From contig CAVIIX010000006.1 in assembly GCA_963643225.1 (NCBI GenBank), positions 56,862 through 120,861 on the forward strand: DNA of 64,000 bases. Reading direction: 5' to 3'. Positions 32,024-41,529 of this stretch are shown in pieces (positions within the stretch are counted from its first letter, which is position 1; each line of letters begins with the position of its first letter). A program made the translations under genes and the position numbers. The DNA comes from UBA1258 sp963643225 (GTDB taxonomy: Bacteria > Bacillota > Clostridia > Lachnospirales > Lachnospiraceae). The notes beneath the pieces are model-generated. The model was not told where the DNA came from. It searched no databases and was given only the letters and a program-made list of their open reading frames with translations.

Positions 32024-32950
32024 ATGGCTTTATATACTTCGATTGATGAGATGATTGGAAATACACCCTTACTTGAACTTACAAATATTGAAAGAGAGCT
32101 TAATTTAAAGGCAAAGCTTTATGCAAAGCTTGAATTTTTCAATCCTTCCGGCTCGGCTAAGGACAGAGCCGCACTTTCAATGATAGAGGATGCGGTTAAA
32201 TCGGGACGTCTTAAGGAGGGCGGCACTATAATTGAGCCTACAAGCGGCAATACAGGCATAGGTTTTGCCTGCATCGGTGTTCCAAAGGGGTATCAGGTAA
32301 TTATCGTTATGCCAGATTCCATGAGTAAGGAACGTCGTCTTATGATGACTGCCTATGGGGCAAAGCTTGTGCTTACAGACGGAGCACTTGGTATGAAGGG
32401 AGCAATTGAGAAGGCTAATGAATTAAATAAGGAAATTCCTGGAAGTATTATTGCGGGACAATTTGAAAATCCCGCAAATCCCAAGGCTCATTTTGAGACA
32501 ACAGGACCTGAAATTTATAAAGACTTAGAGGGTAAGGTTGATTATTTTGTGGCAGGTGTAGGCACAGGCGGCACTATTTCAGGAACAGGCGAATATTTAA
32601 AGAGCAAAAACAAGGACTGCAAGGTTATTGCGGTTGAACCCTTTAACAGTGCGGTATTATCGGGAGAGCCTGCAGGCAGGCATGATTTACAGGGAATAGG
32701 CGGCGGCTTTATCCCTAAGGCATTGAATACTTCCATATATGATGAAATCATAAAGGTAAAGGATGAAGAAGCCTATGAATATGGCAGAATGCTTGGAGCA
32801 AGGGAAGGCGTACTTGCGGGCATTACATCAGGAGCCGCACTTTTTGCAGGTGTAGAGCTTGCAAAAAGAAAAGAAAACGAAAATAAAAACATAGTTGTTC
32901 TTTTGCCGGATACGGGTATGAGATATTTATCAACTAAATTATTTTCATAA
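32024..32950 (+). CDS. cysK: Cysteine synthase (O-acetylserine sulfhydrylase)
   Basis: The 308-residue protein shows P-S-G-S-A-K-D-R-A with PLP Lys 46, the T-S-G-N-T-G-I-G loop, the G-T-G-G-T-I-S-G-T-G phosphate-binding loop and G-I-T-S-G-A-A near the C-terminus. It makes cysteine from O-acetylserine and sulfide. It follows mnmA by 11 bases with a GGAG site, so the operon makes cysteine, extracts its sulfur and puts it on tRNA. No serine acetyltransferase is in the window. Confidence 0.94.
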   Translation: MALYTSIDEMIGNTPLLELTNIERELNLKAKLYAKLEFFNPSGSAKDRAALSMIEDAVKSGRLKEGGTIIEPTSGNTGIGFACIGVPKGYQVIIVMPDSMSKERRLMMTAYGAKLVLTDGALGMKGAIEKANELNKEIPGSIIAGQFENPANPKAHFETTGPEIYKDLEGKVDYFVAGVGTGGTISGTGEYLKSKNKDCKVIAVEPFNSAVLSGEPAGRHDLQGIGGGFIPKALNTSIYDEIIKVKDEEAYEYGRMLGAREGVLAGITSGAALFAGVELAKRKENENKNIVVLLPDTGMRYLSTKLFS

Positions 32951-32989
32951 CAGAAAGTTTTATATTTTAAATTTTCTGCGATATTTTTT

Positions 32990-33039
32990 AAAAATCTGTC
33001 AAGTCAGTCTTATTTGGTTGACTTGCACAGATTTTTTTT
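32990..33039 (+). terminator. Terminator of the sulfur operon
   Basis: AAATCTGT-CAAGTCA pairs with TGACTTG-ACAGATTT (one bulged C) and is followed by a T run. It lies 40 bp after cysK. Confidence 0.88.
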
Positions 33040-33086
33040 ATTAAATTAACATATCATAATAATTTTACACAAAGAGGAGGAATATT

Positions 33087-34259
33087 ATGAAAAAAATTTT
33101 GTCAATTGTGCTTGCAGGAGCCATGATTTGCGGCCTTACCGCTTGTGGAGCAGCAAGTACAGAAACATCCGCATCTACACAGACTTCCGTTCCAGAGACT
33201 GAAACAGTCTCAAAGGAAGAGGCTTCCGCTAGTGAAGCATCCTATATGGATACTTTAATCGAAGCAGCTAAGGCTGAAGGCGAATTGGTAGTATACGGCT
33301 CCTGTGAGGAAGAATATCTTGCAGCAGCATGTGAAAAGTTTGAATCCTTATACGGCATCAAGACATCTTATCAGAGGCTTTCCACCGGTGAAGTTCAGGC
33401 TAAGATTGAAGAAGAAAATGGCAACCCTTCCGCAGACGTTTGGTTCGGCGGCACAACAGACCCCTACAACGTAGTTGCAGCTGAGGGCTTACTTGAAGCT
33501 TATGAAGCTGAAAACGCTTCTCATTTAACAAGCTCACAGTATCGTCACGCTGACGGCTGCTGGTATGGTATCTACAAGGGTATCTTAGGCTTCATGGTTA
33601 ATAAGGACGAATTAGAACGTATGGGTATTGAAGCTCCCGCTGACTGGGCTGATTTGACAGATCCCAAATACGAAGGTTTAATCTGGTTATCAAACTACAA
33701 CACAGCAGGTACTGCTAAGTTAGTTCTTAACACAATGATTCAGAAATACGGTCATGACGAGGGCATTAATTATCTTGTAGAGCTTGATAAGAATATCGAA
33801 GTTTATACAAAGTCCGGTTCGGGTCCTTCAAAGAACGTCGGTACAGGCGAATGCGTCATCGGTATCGGTTTCTTGCATGATGGTATTACCCAGATCATCG
33901 ATAATGGTTACGAGAACATCGAGCTTATCATTCCTTCATCAGGCACTTCCTTTGAAATCGGTGCTACAGCAATCTTCAAGGGCGCAGCTCATGCAAACGC
34001 AGCTAAGCTCTGGATTGAATTCGCACTTTCACCTGATTGCGTAAACATCGCAAAGGACAACGGTTCCTATCAGTTCCTGGTTATTGACAATGCGAAACAG
34101 CCTGAACAGGCAGCTGCATTTGGTCTTGATCCTGAAAACGTTATGGAATATGACTTTGAGGATGCTACCAACAATGTAAAGACATACATCGAAGACATTA
34201 TGGCTGCACTTGCTAATGCAGGTGCTAACACAGGTTCTGACAGATTTAAGACAGAATAA
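33087..34259 (+). CDS. Iron(III)-type ABC transporter binding lipoprotein (AfuA/FbpA-like)
   Basis: The 390-residue protein has a signal peptide with lipobox Cys 20 (G-L-T-A-C) and a Ser/Thr-rich linker. Its binding domain opens with E-L-V-V-Y-G-S-C-E-E-E and contains A-D-V-W-F-G-G-T-T-D-P-Y, a pattern of the ferric-ion/2-aminoethylphosphonate binding group. Partner genes (a double permease and an FbpC-type ATPase) follow at once. Iron is the most likely cargo, but phosphonates or other small anions are possible. Confidence 0.85.
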   Translation: MKKILSIVLAGAMICGLTACGAASTETSASTQTSVPETETVSKEEASASEASYMDTLIEAAKAEGELVVYGSCEEEYLAAACEKFESLYGIKTSYQRLSTGEVQAKIEEENGNPSADVWFGGTTDPYNVVAAEGLLEAYEAENASHLTSSQYRHADGCWYGIYKGILGFMVNKDELERMGIEAPADWADLTDPKYEGLIWLSNYNTAGTAKLVLNTMIQKYGHDEGINYLVELDKNIEVYTKSGSGPSKNVGTGECVIGIGFLHDGITQIIDNGYENIELIIPSSGTSFEIGATAIFKGAAHANAAKLWIEFALSPDCVNIAKDNGSYQFLVIDNAKQPEQAAAFGLDPENVMEYDFEDATNNVKTYIEDIMAALANAGANTGSDRFKTE

Positions 34260-34273
34260 GCTTGTTAAATTAA

Positions 34274-34307
34274 GGGGATGGCAGCTTAAGGCCGCCATCC
34301 CCTTTTA
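34274..34307 (+). terminator. Hairpin between binding protein and permease genes
   Basis: GGGGATGGC and GCCATCCCC form a stem, followed by TTTTAAAT. It sits in the same place in the operon as the hairpin at 26537 and may lower permease expression relative to the binding protein. Confidence 0.75.
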
Positions 34308-34329
34308 AATCTAATGAAGGGAGCAGGTT

Positions 34330-36042
34330 ATGGCAAAAGGACAGGGGGCTTCACTTGACAGGAAAAAGCTGTTTGCAGATCCTATCTTAGTGACAACTAT
34401 AGTATTATTAATAACTTTCCTTACACTGTTTATTCTTTATCCGCTTGCAATTCTGTTAGTAGACAGCTTTGTAAGTGATAACGGACTTACATTTGACGTA
34501 TTTAAAAGAATCTTTCAGATTCCAACATTTAAAACCGCTATTACAAACACCTTAAAGGTAGGCTTCGTGGTAGGGATTTTCTCAACGGTTGTAGGGCTTT
34601 TGTTTGCATACGTGGAGGTGTATGTAAGCATGAATAAATTTGTAGGAGGCTTGTTTAAGGTAGTATCAATGCTTCCTGTAGTATCACCTCCATTTGTACT
34701 TTCCTTATCAATGATTATGCTTTTTGGTAAGGCAGGCATCATCACAAGATTTTTACTTGGTATTTATGACAATTCAGTATACGGCTTCTGTGGCATCGTG
34801 GTAGTACAGTCACTTACATTTTTCCCTGTGTGCTACATGATGCTTAAGGGCTTACTTAAAAACATAGATCCTTCTTTGGAAGAAGCAGCAAGAGATATGG
34901 GCGCTTCAAGATTTAAGGTATTTACATCAGTTACCTTACCGCTTCTTTTGCCGGGACTTGGTAATGCATTTTTAGTTACCTTTATTGAATCCATTGCAGA
35001 CTTTGCAAACCCCATGCTGATAGGTGGCTCTTACGATACACTGGCTACAACCATTTATTTACAGATTACAGGCGCTTATGATAAGGCCGGTGCATCTGCA
35101 ATGGCGGTTGTATTGCTCTGCATCACACTTTTAATGTTTGCGGTTCAGAAATATTATCTTGAATCAAAGACAGCAGCCACACTTACAGGTAAGGCTTCAA
35201 GAGCAAGAATGTTAATAGAAGACAGAAGCGTCAAGATTCCTTTAACGATTTTTTGTGCTCTTTGCGCAATCTTTGTAATTGCAATGTACATTTGCGTGCC
35301 GATTGGCGCATGCTTTCCTACCTGGGGCTATAAATTCTTCCCTCTTACTGGTAAGTGGTTTAAGTTAATTTTTACACGATATCACGGCTTTAAGGCATTT
35401 AAGGATTCCTTCTTATTGTCAATAATAGCAGCGCCTATTACAGCGTTACTGAGCATGATAATTTCATATCTTGTTGTCAAAAGAAAATTTAAGTCAAAGG
35501 GCTTTATTGAGGCGGTATCAATGCTTGCAATGGCAGTTCCGGGTACGGTTCTTGGTGTTGGTTACATCAGAGGCTTTTCAGGCGGCGTCTTCCATACAGG
35601 CTTTTTACAGGGATTATACGGAACCGGTGCAATTTTAATCATTGTATTTGTGGTACGTTCACTTCCCACAGGTACCAGAAGCGGTATATCTGCTTTAAGA
35701 CAGATTGATAAATCAATTGAAGAATCTGCCTATGACATGGGTGCCGATTCCTTTAAGGTATTTATGACAGTAACACTTCCTTTAATCAAGGATTCCTTCT
35801 TAAGCGGTTTAGTTACTGCTTTTGTAAGAAGCATAACGGCTATTTCGGCTATCATCCTTTTGGTTACTCCTCAGTTCTTACTTATTACAGTACAGATTAA
35901 CGAATTTGCCGAAAAGGGTTCATACAGCCTTGCCTGTGCTTTTGCATCAATACTTATCTGTATCACCTACGGTGCAGTTTTACTTATGAATTTATTCATC
36001 AAGCATTTTGGCACCAGTAAGCAAATTAAGGAGGAAGAATAA
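34330..36042 (+). CDS. Iron(III)-type ABC transporter double permease (FbpB-like)
   Basis: The 570-residue protein consists of two fused permease halves with about 12 membrane segments. Each half has an E-A-A/S-x-D-M-G-A loop that contacts the ATPase: E-E-A-A-R-D-M-G-A-S near 184 and E-E-S-A-Y-D-M-G-A-D near 472. This fused arrangement is that of FbpB/SfuB-type importers. The ATPase gene starts three bases after its stop. Confidence 0.92.
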   Translation: MAKGQGASLDRKKLFADPILVTTIVLLITFLTLFILYPLAILLVDSFVSDNGLTFDVFKRIFQIPTFKTAITNTLKVGFVVGIFSTVVGLLFAYVEVYVSMNKFVGGLFKVVSMLPVVSPPFVLSLSMIMLFGKAGIITRFLLGIYDNSVYGFCGIVVVQSLTFFPVCYMMLKGLLKNIDPSLEEAARDMGASRFKVFTSVTLPLLLPGLGNAFLVTFIESIADFANPMLIGGSYDTLATTIYLQITGAYDKAGASAMAVVLLCITLLMFAVQKYYLESKTAATLTGKASRARMLIEDRSVKIPLTIFCALCAIFVIAMYICVPIGACFPTWGYKFFPLTGKWFKLIFTRYHGFKAFKDSFLLSIIAAPITALLSMIISYLVVKRKFKSKGFIEAVSMLAMAVPGTVLGVGYIRGFSGGVFHTGFLQGLYGTGAILIIVFVVRSLPTGTRSGISALRQIDKSIEESAYDMGADSFKVFMTVTLPLIKDSFLSGLVTAFVRSITAISAIILLVTPQFLLITVQINEFAEKGSYSLACAFASILICITYGAVLLMNLFIKHFGTSKQIKEEE

Positions 36043-36044
36043 TA

Positions 36045-37127
36045 ATGGAAAAAATTAAAAAGGGCGTACGCCTTGAACATATTTCTAAAATTTACAAGGA
36101 TCCTAAAACCGGCAAGGATTTCTATGCTGTAAAGGATACAAACCTTGAGATCGAACCGGGTTCCTTTGTTACATTACTGGGCCCTTCAGGCTGTGGTAAG
36201 ACTACAACCCTTCGTATGATTGCAGGCTTTGAAAGCCCTGATGAAGGTGAAATCTATTTGGGCGATGAAGCGATTAATGCCCTGACGCCCAATAAGCGTG
36301 ATACCGCAATGGTATTCCAAAGCTATGCATTGCTTCCTCACTACAATATTTTTGATAACGTAGCTTACGGTCTTAAATTAAGAAAGGTTCCGGAAAAGGA
36401 AATAAAAGAAAGGGTTACAAAAATATTAAAGCTTGTGGAATTATCGGGTATGGAAACCCGTATGACCAACCAGTTATCAGGCGGTCAGCAGCAAAGAGTT
36501 GCCCTTGCAAGAGCTCTTGTAATCGAGCCCTCGGTTTTATTATTTGATGAACCCTTATCAAACCTTGATGCAAAATTAAGAGTTTCCATGAGAACGGAAA
36601 TAAGACGTATTCAGCAGGAGGTTGGTATTACCGCTATATATGTAACCCACGACCAGTCTGAAGCCATGGCTCTTTCAGATGAGATTATAGTAATGAATAA
36701 GGGGGTTGTAGCTCAGATGGGTACTCCAAAGGAGATTTATTATAATCCTGCTGATGAATTTGTAGCTGATTTTATCGGCGAAGCCAATTTCCTAAAGGGC
36801 AAAATGACCGGCACCGACGGAGAATACAAGGTGCTTGATATTAACGGTTCTCATTTAAGGGTATCAGGTAATGATGAAATGAAAGAAGGGGAAGAATACA
36901 CACTTGTATTAAGACCCGAAGCCGCTGTATTAAAGGACGAAGGTGGAATTCCCTGTAAGGTAGTTTTATCCTGCTTTATGGGTTCATATCAGAACTACCA
37001 TGTAATGGTGGGAGATACTCTTGTAAAGCTTCAGGACTTTAACCCTAAGGCTAAAAGGATTTATAACGTAGGAGATGAATGCTCTTTGGTATTCAATCCG
37101 GATTCCGTACATGTATTAAGAAAATAA
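36045..37127 (+). CDS. Iron(III)/spermidine-type ABC transporter ATPase (FbpC/PotA-like)
   Basis: The 360-residue ATPase has Walker A G-P-S-G-C-G-K-T-T (46-54), Q-loop V-F-Q-S-Y-A-L, signature L-S-G-G-Q-Q-Q-R and Walker B L-L-F-D-E-P-L-S-N-L-D. A TOBE-type C-terminal domain (about 240-360) includes L-V-L-R-P-E-A. It energises the double permease encoded just upstream. It is the last gene of the operon, followed by a hairpin derived from the family A repeat. Confidence 0.92.
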   Translation: MEKIKKGVRLEHISKIYKDPKTGKDFYAVKDTNLEIEPGSFVTLLGPSGCGKTTTLRMIAGFESPDEGEIYLGDEAINALTPNKRDTAMVFQSYALLPHYNIFDNVAYGLKLRKVPEKEIKERVTKILKLVELSGMETRMTNQLSGGQQQRVALARALVIEPSVLLFDEPLSNLDAKLRVSMRTEIRRIQQEVGITAIYVTHDQSEAMALSDEIIVMNKGVVAQMGTPKEIYYNPADEFVADFIGEANFLKGKMTGTDGEYKVLDINGSHLRVSGNDEMKEGEEYTLVLRPEAAVLKDEGGIPCKVVLSCFMGSYQNYHVMVGDTLVKLQDFNPKAKRIYNVGDECSLVFNPDSVHVLRK

Positions 37128-37130
37128 GCT

Positions 37131-37187
37131 GTTTTATAAAGCAAAAGAAAACCCACTGCCTTTAGGCGGTGGGTGTTTCTTTTGCGT
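37131..37187 (-). repeat. Family A repeat, copy 5 (hairpin end only), acting as a bidirectional terminator
   Basis: Only the hairpin half of the element is present: GCAAAAGAAA-ACCCACTGCC-TTTA-GGCGGTGGGT-GTTTCTTTTGC. The stem extends into the A-rich and T-rich flanks, so it can stop both the iron-transport operon and the convergent phosphatase gene. Confidence 0.8.
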
Positions 37188-37190
37188 AAA

Positions 37191-38012
37191 TTATAATTTT
37201 ACATAGGTAGGAATTCTGTCTTTAAATACGGAATAATATTTAAAACCTGCATTCTTAAGAATGGAATCAGCTATGTCAAAGGCACCTGCCACGTGGTAAG
37301 TGTAATGGGCATCAGAGCCAACGGTTATGATTTCACCGCCTCTTTCCTTATAACGCTTTACTAAAGAAAGGGGAGGATTGGGAGCATCAAAGCCCCGTCT
37401 GTATATTTGCGAAGTGTTAATTTCGATTCCCTTTTCGTTTTCTATTAAAAAGTCAAAAATTTCATCGGTATAATCAAGATAATTTAAGGGATTATATTCA
37501 CCGATTTCCTTTGGAAGAGTGCGCACGATGTAATCAATGTGACCTAAAACGTCAAAATTATTAAACTGCTTAATGTTTTTAAGCATTGCCCTGTAATATT
37601 CATCCATGCACTCATTTAGGGTGCGACCTTCAAAAAATGAGGGCCAGTACGTGTCCACACCGTTAACCAAATGAATTGAACCGATTATAAAGTCGTATTC
37701 GTGGGCTCTTGCAAGAATCGCATTTTTTCTGAAGGCGGATTCCTGCATGCCGATTTCAATACCGAAGGCAATCTGTATCTTTTCTTCATACCTGCTTCTT
37801 AAGCTTAAAAGCTCATAAAGGTAAGCGTCTGTATTTAAATCCCAACATCCTTTAGGACATTCCTCAGTAACAGGATAGTCAAAGTCATTATGATCTGTGA
37901 GGGCTATGTGCTTTAAGCCTTTATTGATGGAAGAAATTACCATTTCCTCCATTTTTGCATGCCCGTCAAAAGAAAAATCCGTGTGCATATGCTGGTCTGC
38001 AAGTATTGCCAT
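37191..38012 (-). CDS. PHP-domain histidinol-phosphatase-like hydrolase
   Basis: The 273-residue protein has the PHP metal ligands in D-Q-H-M-H-T-D-F-S, L-T-D-H-N-D-F-D, E-I-G-M-Q, S-I-H-L-V, G-H-I-D-Y and G-S-D-A-H-Y. This is the HisK (type 2 histidinol phosphate phosphatase) pattern. It may do the penultimate step of histidine synthesis, though no other his gene is nearby and other phosphoesters are possible. I use the ATG at 38012 with GGAGG upstream; a longer frame to 38051 would include the binding site. Confidence 0.85.
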   Translation of the reverse strand: MAILADQHMHTDFSFDGHAKMEEMVISSINKGLKHIALTDHNDFDYPVTEECPKGCWDLNTDAYLYELLSLRSRYEEKIQIAFGIEIGMQESAFRKNAILARAHEYDFIIGSIHLVNGVDTYWPSFFEGRTLNECMDEYYRAMLKNIKQFNNFDVLGHIDYIVRTLPKEIGEYNPLNYLDYTDEIFDFLIENEKGIEINTSQIYRRGFDAPNPPLSLVKRYKERGGEIITVGSDAHYTYHVAGAFDIADSILKNAGFKYYSVFKDRIPTYVKL

Positions 38013-38157
38013 AGGTTTATCCTCCGTTAATTTTTTTATGGTACAAAACAAATGATACGTGTTAATGGCGCTATTTACTTTATCATTATTTACAAAAAGA
38101 ATTATATCATTTAATACTTTTTGGTCAAAGCGCTCATTTTACAATATTTTTAGAAGT

Positions 38158-38187
38158 TTGGTATTGAATTTGAGTGACAAATACTAT
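38158..38187 (+). promoter_or_regulatory. Probable promoter of the gap gene
   Basis: TTGGTA and TACTAT are separated by 18 bases. Downstream, TGACAAAATTTTGACA (38201-38216) contains a CAAAATTTTG palindrome that could be an operator. The leader to the gap ATG is about 85 bases. Confidence 0.5.
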
Positions 38188-38279
38188 AAAATAATGGCGC
38201 TGACAAAATTTTGACAATCACTTTGCGAAAAAGGCTGTGTCAAAACAAAATATATTCAAATTTCTAGGAGGAAATTAAA

Positions 38280-39281
38280 ATGGCAGTAAGAGTAGCAATT
38301 AATGGTTTCGGCCGTATTGGCCGTCTTGCATTCAGACAGATGTTTGGTGCAGAAGGTTACGAAGTTGTAGCAATTAACGACTTAACCTCTCCTAAGATGT
38401 TAGCTCATCTTTTAAAGTATGACTCATCTCAGGGTAACTACGCTAATAATCACAAGGTTGAAGCTGGCGAAGACAGCATCACAGTTGACGGCAAGACAAT
38501 CACAATTTATAAAGAAGCAGATGCTAACAACCTTCCTTGGGGCGACTTAAAGGTTGACGTTGTTCTTGAATGTACAGGTTTCTATACATCTAAGGATAAG
38601 GCTCAGGCTCATATCAATGCAGGTGCAAGAAAGGTAGTTATTTCAGCTCCAGCTGGTAACGATCTTCCTACAATCGTTTACAATGTAAACCACAAGACCT
38701 TAAAGCCCGAAGATACAATCATCTCCGCAGCTTCCTGCACAACAAACTGCTTGGCTCCTATGGCTAAAGCTCTTAACGATTTAGCTGGCATTAAGTCCGG
38801 TATCATGTCTACAATTCACGCTTACACAGGCGACCAGATGATCCTTGATGGTCCTCAGAGAAAGGGTGACCTTAGAAGATCTCGCGCAGGTGCTATCAAC
38901 ATCGTTCCTAACTCAACAGGCGCTGCTAAGGCAATCGGTCTTGTTATTCCTGAATTAAATGGCAAGCTTATCGGTTCTGCACAGCGTGTACCTACCCCTA
39001 CAGGCTCTACCACAATTCTTGTTGCTACAGTTGAAAAGTCTGTAACAAAGGAAGAAATCAACGCTGCAATGAAGGCTGCTGCTACAGAATCCTTCGGTTA
39101 CAACGAAGATGAAATCGTATCCAGCGATATCATCGGTTCTACCTATGGTTCAATCTTTGATGCTACACAGACAATGGTTGGCGCTGACAACCTTGTACAG
39201 GTAGTTTCATGGTATGATAACGAAAACTCTTACACCTCTCAGATGGTTCGTACAATTAAGTACTTCTCAGAGTTAAAATAA
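38280..39281 (+). CDS. gapA: Glyceraldehyde-3-phosphate dehydrogenase, type I
   Basis: The 333-residue enzyme has the NAD-binding G-F-G-R-I-G-R (9-15), the catalytic Cys 153 in S-C-T-T-N-C, and R-V-P-T-P-T-G-S near 235. It oxidises glyceraldehyde 3-phosphate to 1,3-bisphosphoglycerate in glycolysis. Its codons are strongly biased, as expected for an abundant protein, and it has an AGGAGG site. A strong terminator and a family B repeat separate it from pgk. Confidence 0.97.
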   Translation: MAVRVAINGFGRIGRLAFRQMFGAEGYEVVAINDLTSPKMLAHLLKYDSSQGNYANNHKVEAGEDSITVDGKTITIYKEADANNLPWGDLKVDVVLECTGFYTSKDKAQAHINAGARKVVISAPAGNDLPTIVYNVNHKTLKPEDTIISAASCTTNCLAPMAKALNDLAGIKSGIMSTIHAYTGDQMILDGPQRKGDLRRSRAGAINIVPNSTGAAKAIGLVIPELNGKLIGSAQRVPTPTGSTTILVATVEKSVTKEEINAAMKAAATESFGYNEDEIVSSDIIGSTYGSIFDATQTMVGADNLVQVVSWYDNENSYTSQMVRTIKYFSELK

Positions 39282-39310
39282 TTAAGGGTTTTTAGTAAAG
39301 ACCTAATCAG

Positions 39311-39342
39311 GGTCCGGTCTCCATGGACCGGACCTTTTTTTT
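39311..39342 (+). terminator. Strong terminator after gap
   Basis: GGTCCGGTC and GACCGGACC form a perfect 9-bp GC-rich stem followed by eight T. It should largely uncouple gap from pgk. Confidence 0.93.
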
Positions 39343-39468
39343 CCATATAGGAAATTGTGTTGCAATTCCATATAGGTAAAAAAGGCACTGCACGCCAGTG
39401 ATGCGCACTAGCGCGTAAGGGATATGTCACCTTAGCGACCGCGCTCGGCGCTTTAGTTTCGAATTAAA
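39343..39468 (+). repeat. Family B multi-hairpin repeat, copy 3
   Basis: It contains the first hairpin (ATAGGAAATTG / CAATTCCATAT), GGCACTGCACGCC, AGTGATGCGCACT, GTCACCTTAGCGAC and GCGCTCGGCGC, in the same order as in the tandem array at 59004. It fills the space between the gap terminator and the pgk ribosome binding site, ending 20 bases before the pgk ATG. Confidence 0.85.
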
Positions 39469-39488
39469 AAACATTGGAGGATATTAAA

Positions 39489-40721
39489 ATGTCTTTAAAT
39501 AAGAAGTCAGTTGATGATTTTTCAGCTAAGGGCAAGAGAGTATTAGTACGTTGCGACTTTAACGTTCCTTTAAAGAACGGTGAAATCACAGACGATACCC
39601 GTATCGTAGCTGCTCTTCCCACAATCAAGAAGTTAATCGCAGATGGCGGCAAGGTTATCCTTTGCTCCCACTTAGGCAAGGTTAAAGAAGGACCTAACGA
39701 AAAGGAATCTTTAGCACCCGTTGCTAAGGCATTAACTGAAAAGTTAGGCAAAGAAGTTGTATTCGTTGCTGATTACAACGTAACAGGCGAAGCTGCAACA
39801 GCTGCAGTTAACGCTATGAAGGAAGGGGACGTTGTATTACTTCAGAATACCCGTTTCCGTATGGAAGAAGAAACAAAGCCAGCTAAGGCAGGCACAAAGT
39901 TTGCTGAAGAATTAGCAGACCTTTGCGATGACTATGTATGTGACGCTTTCGGTTCTTCCCACAGAGCACACGCTTCAGTTTCTGTTGTTACAGAATTCGT
40001 ACGCAAGAAGGGTGGCAACTGTGCAGTTGGTTACTTAATGCAGAAGGAAATCGACTTCTTGGGTAACGCTGTAGAGAATCCTGTTCGTCCTTTCGTTGCT
40101 ATTCTCGGCGGCGCTAAGGTTGCTGATAAGCTTAACGTTATTGATAACCTTCTTGAGAAGGCTGACACCCTCATCATTGGTGGCGGTATGGCCTTTACCT
40201 TCTTAAAGGCTCAGGGCTACGAAATCGGTAAGTCTTTGGTTGATGATGAAAAGCTTGATTACTGTAAGGAAATGATGGCAAAGGCTGAAAAGCTTGGTAA
40301 GAAATTATTACTTCCCATCGATACCACAATCGCAGCTTCTTTCCCTGATCCTATTGACGGACCTATCGAGGTTAAGGTTGTAGATGCTACTGCAATTCCT
40401 GCTGATATGGAAGGTCTTGATATTGGTACAAAGACAGCAGAATTATTTGCTAACGAAGTTAAGAACGCTAAGACCGTTGTTTGGAACGGACCTATGGGCG
40501 TATTTGAAAATCCTACTCTTGCAAAGGGTACATTATCTGTAGCTAAGGCTTTAGCTGAAGCTAGTGCAACAACCATTATCGGTGGTGGTGATTCAGCAGC
40601 TGCTGTTAATCAGATGGGCCTTGCAGACAAGATGAGCCACATCTCTACAGGTGGCGGTGCTTCTCTTGAATTCTTAGAGGGTAAGGAGCTTCCCGGCGTT
40701 TACGCTGCAGATGATAAATAA
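39489..40721 (+). CDS. pgk: Phosphoglycerate kinase
   Basis: The 410-residue enzyme shows R-C-D-F-N-V-P-L near the start, the substrate-binding D-A-F-G-S-S-H-R-A-H-A-S segment, L-G-G-A-K-V and the C-terminal G-G-G-D-S-A-A-A-V ATP loop. It makes ATP from 1,3-bisphosphoglycerate. The start is ATG 39489 with GGAGG at 39477; the TTG five codons upstream lies within the binding site. No clear promoter was found between the gap terminator and this gene. tpiA follows 12 bases later. Confidence 0.97.
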   Translation: MSLNKKSVDDFSAKGKRVLVRCDFNVPLKNGEITDDTRIVAALPTIKKLIADGGKVILCSHLGKVKEGPNEKESLAPVAKALTEKLGKEVVFVADYNVTGEAATAAVNAMKEGDVVLLQNTRFRMEEETKPAKAGTKFAEELADLCDDYVCDAFGSSHRAHASVSVVTEFVRKKGGNCAVGYLMQKEIDFLGNAVENPVRPFVAILGGAKVADKLNVIDNLLEKADTLIIGGGMAFTFLKAQGYEIGKSLVDDEKLDYCKEMMAKAEKLGKKLLLPIDTTIAASFPDPIDGPIEVKVVDATAIPADMEGLDIGTKTAELFANEVKNAKTVVWNGPMGVFENPTLAKGTLSVAKALAEASATTIIGGGDSAAAVNQMGLADKMSHISTGGGASLEFLEGKELPGVYAADDK

Positions 40722-40733
40722 GGAGAAATAAAA

Positions 40734-41480
40734 ATGGCAAGAAGACGTATTATTGCCGGCAACTGGAAGATGAATAAGACTCCCAGCGAGGCAGTTGCAC
40801 TTTGTGCAGAATTAAAGGATTTAGTTAAAAACGATGCTGTTGATGTAGTTTACTGCGTTCCAGCAATAGACATTGTACCCGTTGCAGAAGCAATTAAGGG
40901 CACAAACGTACACCTTGGTGCTGAAAACTTTTATATTGAAGATAAGGGCGCTTTCACAGGTGAAATCTCTGCTCCCATGCTTAAGGATGCAGGTGTTGAA
41001 TATATAATTATCGGTCACTCAGAGAGAAGAGATATCTTTGGTGAAAACGATATCTTAATCAATGCAAAGGTTAAGAAAGCATTTGCTGCAGGCTTAAAGC
41101 CCATTCTTTGCTGCGGTGAATCACTTGCTTTAAGAAAAGCCGGCACCTATGCTGAATGGATTAAGAGACAGATTACCTGGGATCTTTCAGGGATTAGAGC
41201 CGATCAGGTTAAGGAACTTGTTATTGCTTACGAACCCATCTGGGCTATCGGTACAGGCGAAACAGCTACAGCAGACCAGGCTGAAGAAGTATGTAAGATG
41301 ATTCGTGAGACAATCGCTGAAATGTACGATGCTCCTACAGCGGAAGCTGTAAGAATTCAGTACGGCGGTTCCATGAACGCAGGCAACGCCAAGGAATTAC
41401 TTTCAAAAGACAACATCGATGGTGGTCTTATCGGCGGTGCTGCATTAAAGCCTGATTTTGGTCAGATTGTTAATGCTTAA
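40734..41480 (+). CDS. tpiA: Triose-phosphate isomerase
   Basis: The 248-residue protein has G-N-W-K-M-N-K (8-14), the catalytic His in G-H-S-E-R-R, and the catalytic Glu in A-Y-E-P-I-W-A-I-G-T-G, with the G-G-S-M-N and G-G-L-I-G-G-A phosphate loops. It interconverts dihydroxyacetone phosphate and glyceraldehyde 3-phosphate. It is co-transcribed with pgk and closed by a strong terminator. Confidence 0.97.
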   Translation: MARRRIIAGNWKMNKTPSEAVALCAELKDLVKNDAVDVVYCVPAIDIVPVAEAIKGTNVHLGAENFYIEDKGAFTGEISAPMLKDAGVEYIIIGHSERRDIFGENDILINAKVKKAFAAGLKPILCCGESLALRKAGTYAEWIKRQITWDLSGIRADQVKELVIAYEPIWAIGTGETATADQAEEVCKMIRETIAEMYDAPTAEAVRIQYGGSMNAGNAKELLSKDNIDGGLIGGAALKPDFGQIVNA

Positions 41481-41490
41481 TAGTGATTTT

Positions 41491-41529
41491 AAAAACCCGT
41501 TACACGATATGTGTAACGGGTTTTTTTTT
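41491..41529 (+). terminator. Terminator of the pgk-tpiA operon
   Basis: AAACCCGTTACAC and GTGTAACGGGTTT form a perfect stem with loop GATAT, followed by a long T run. Confidence 0.95.
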
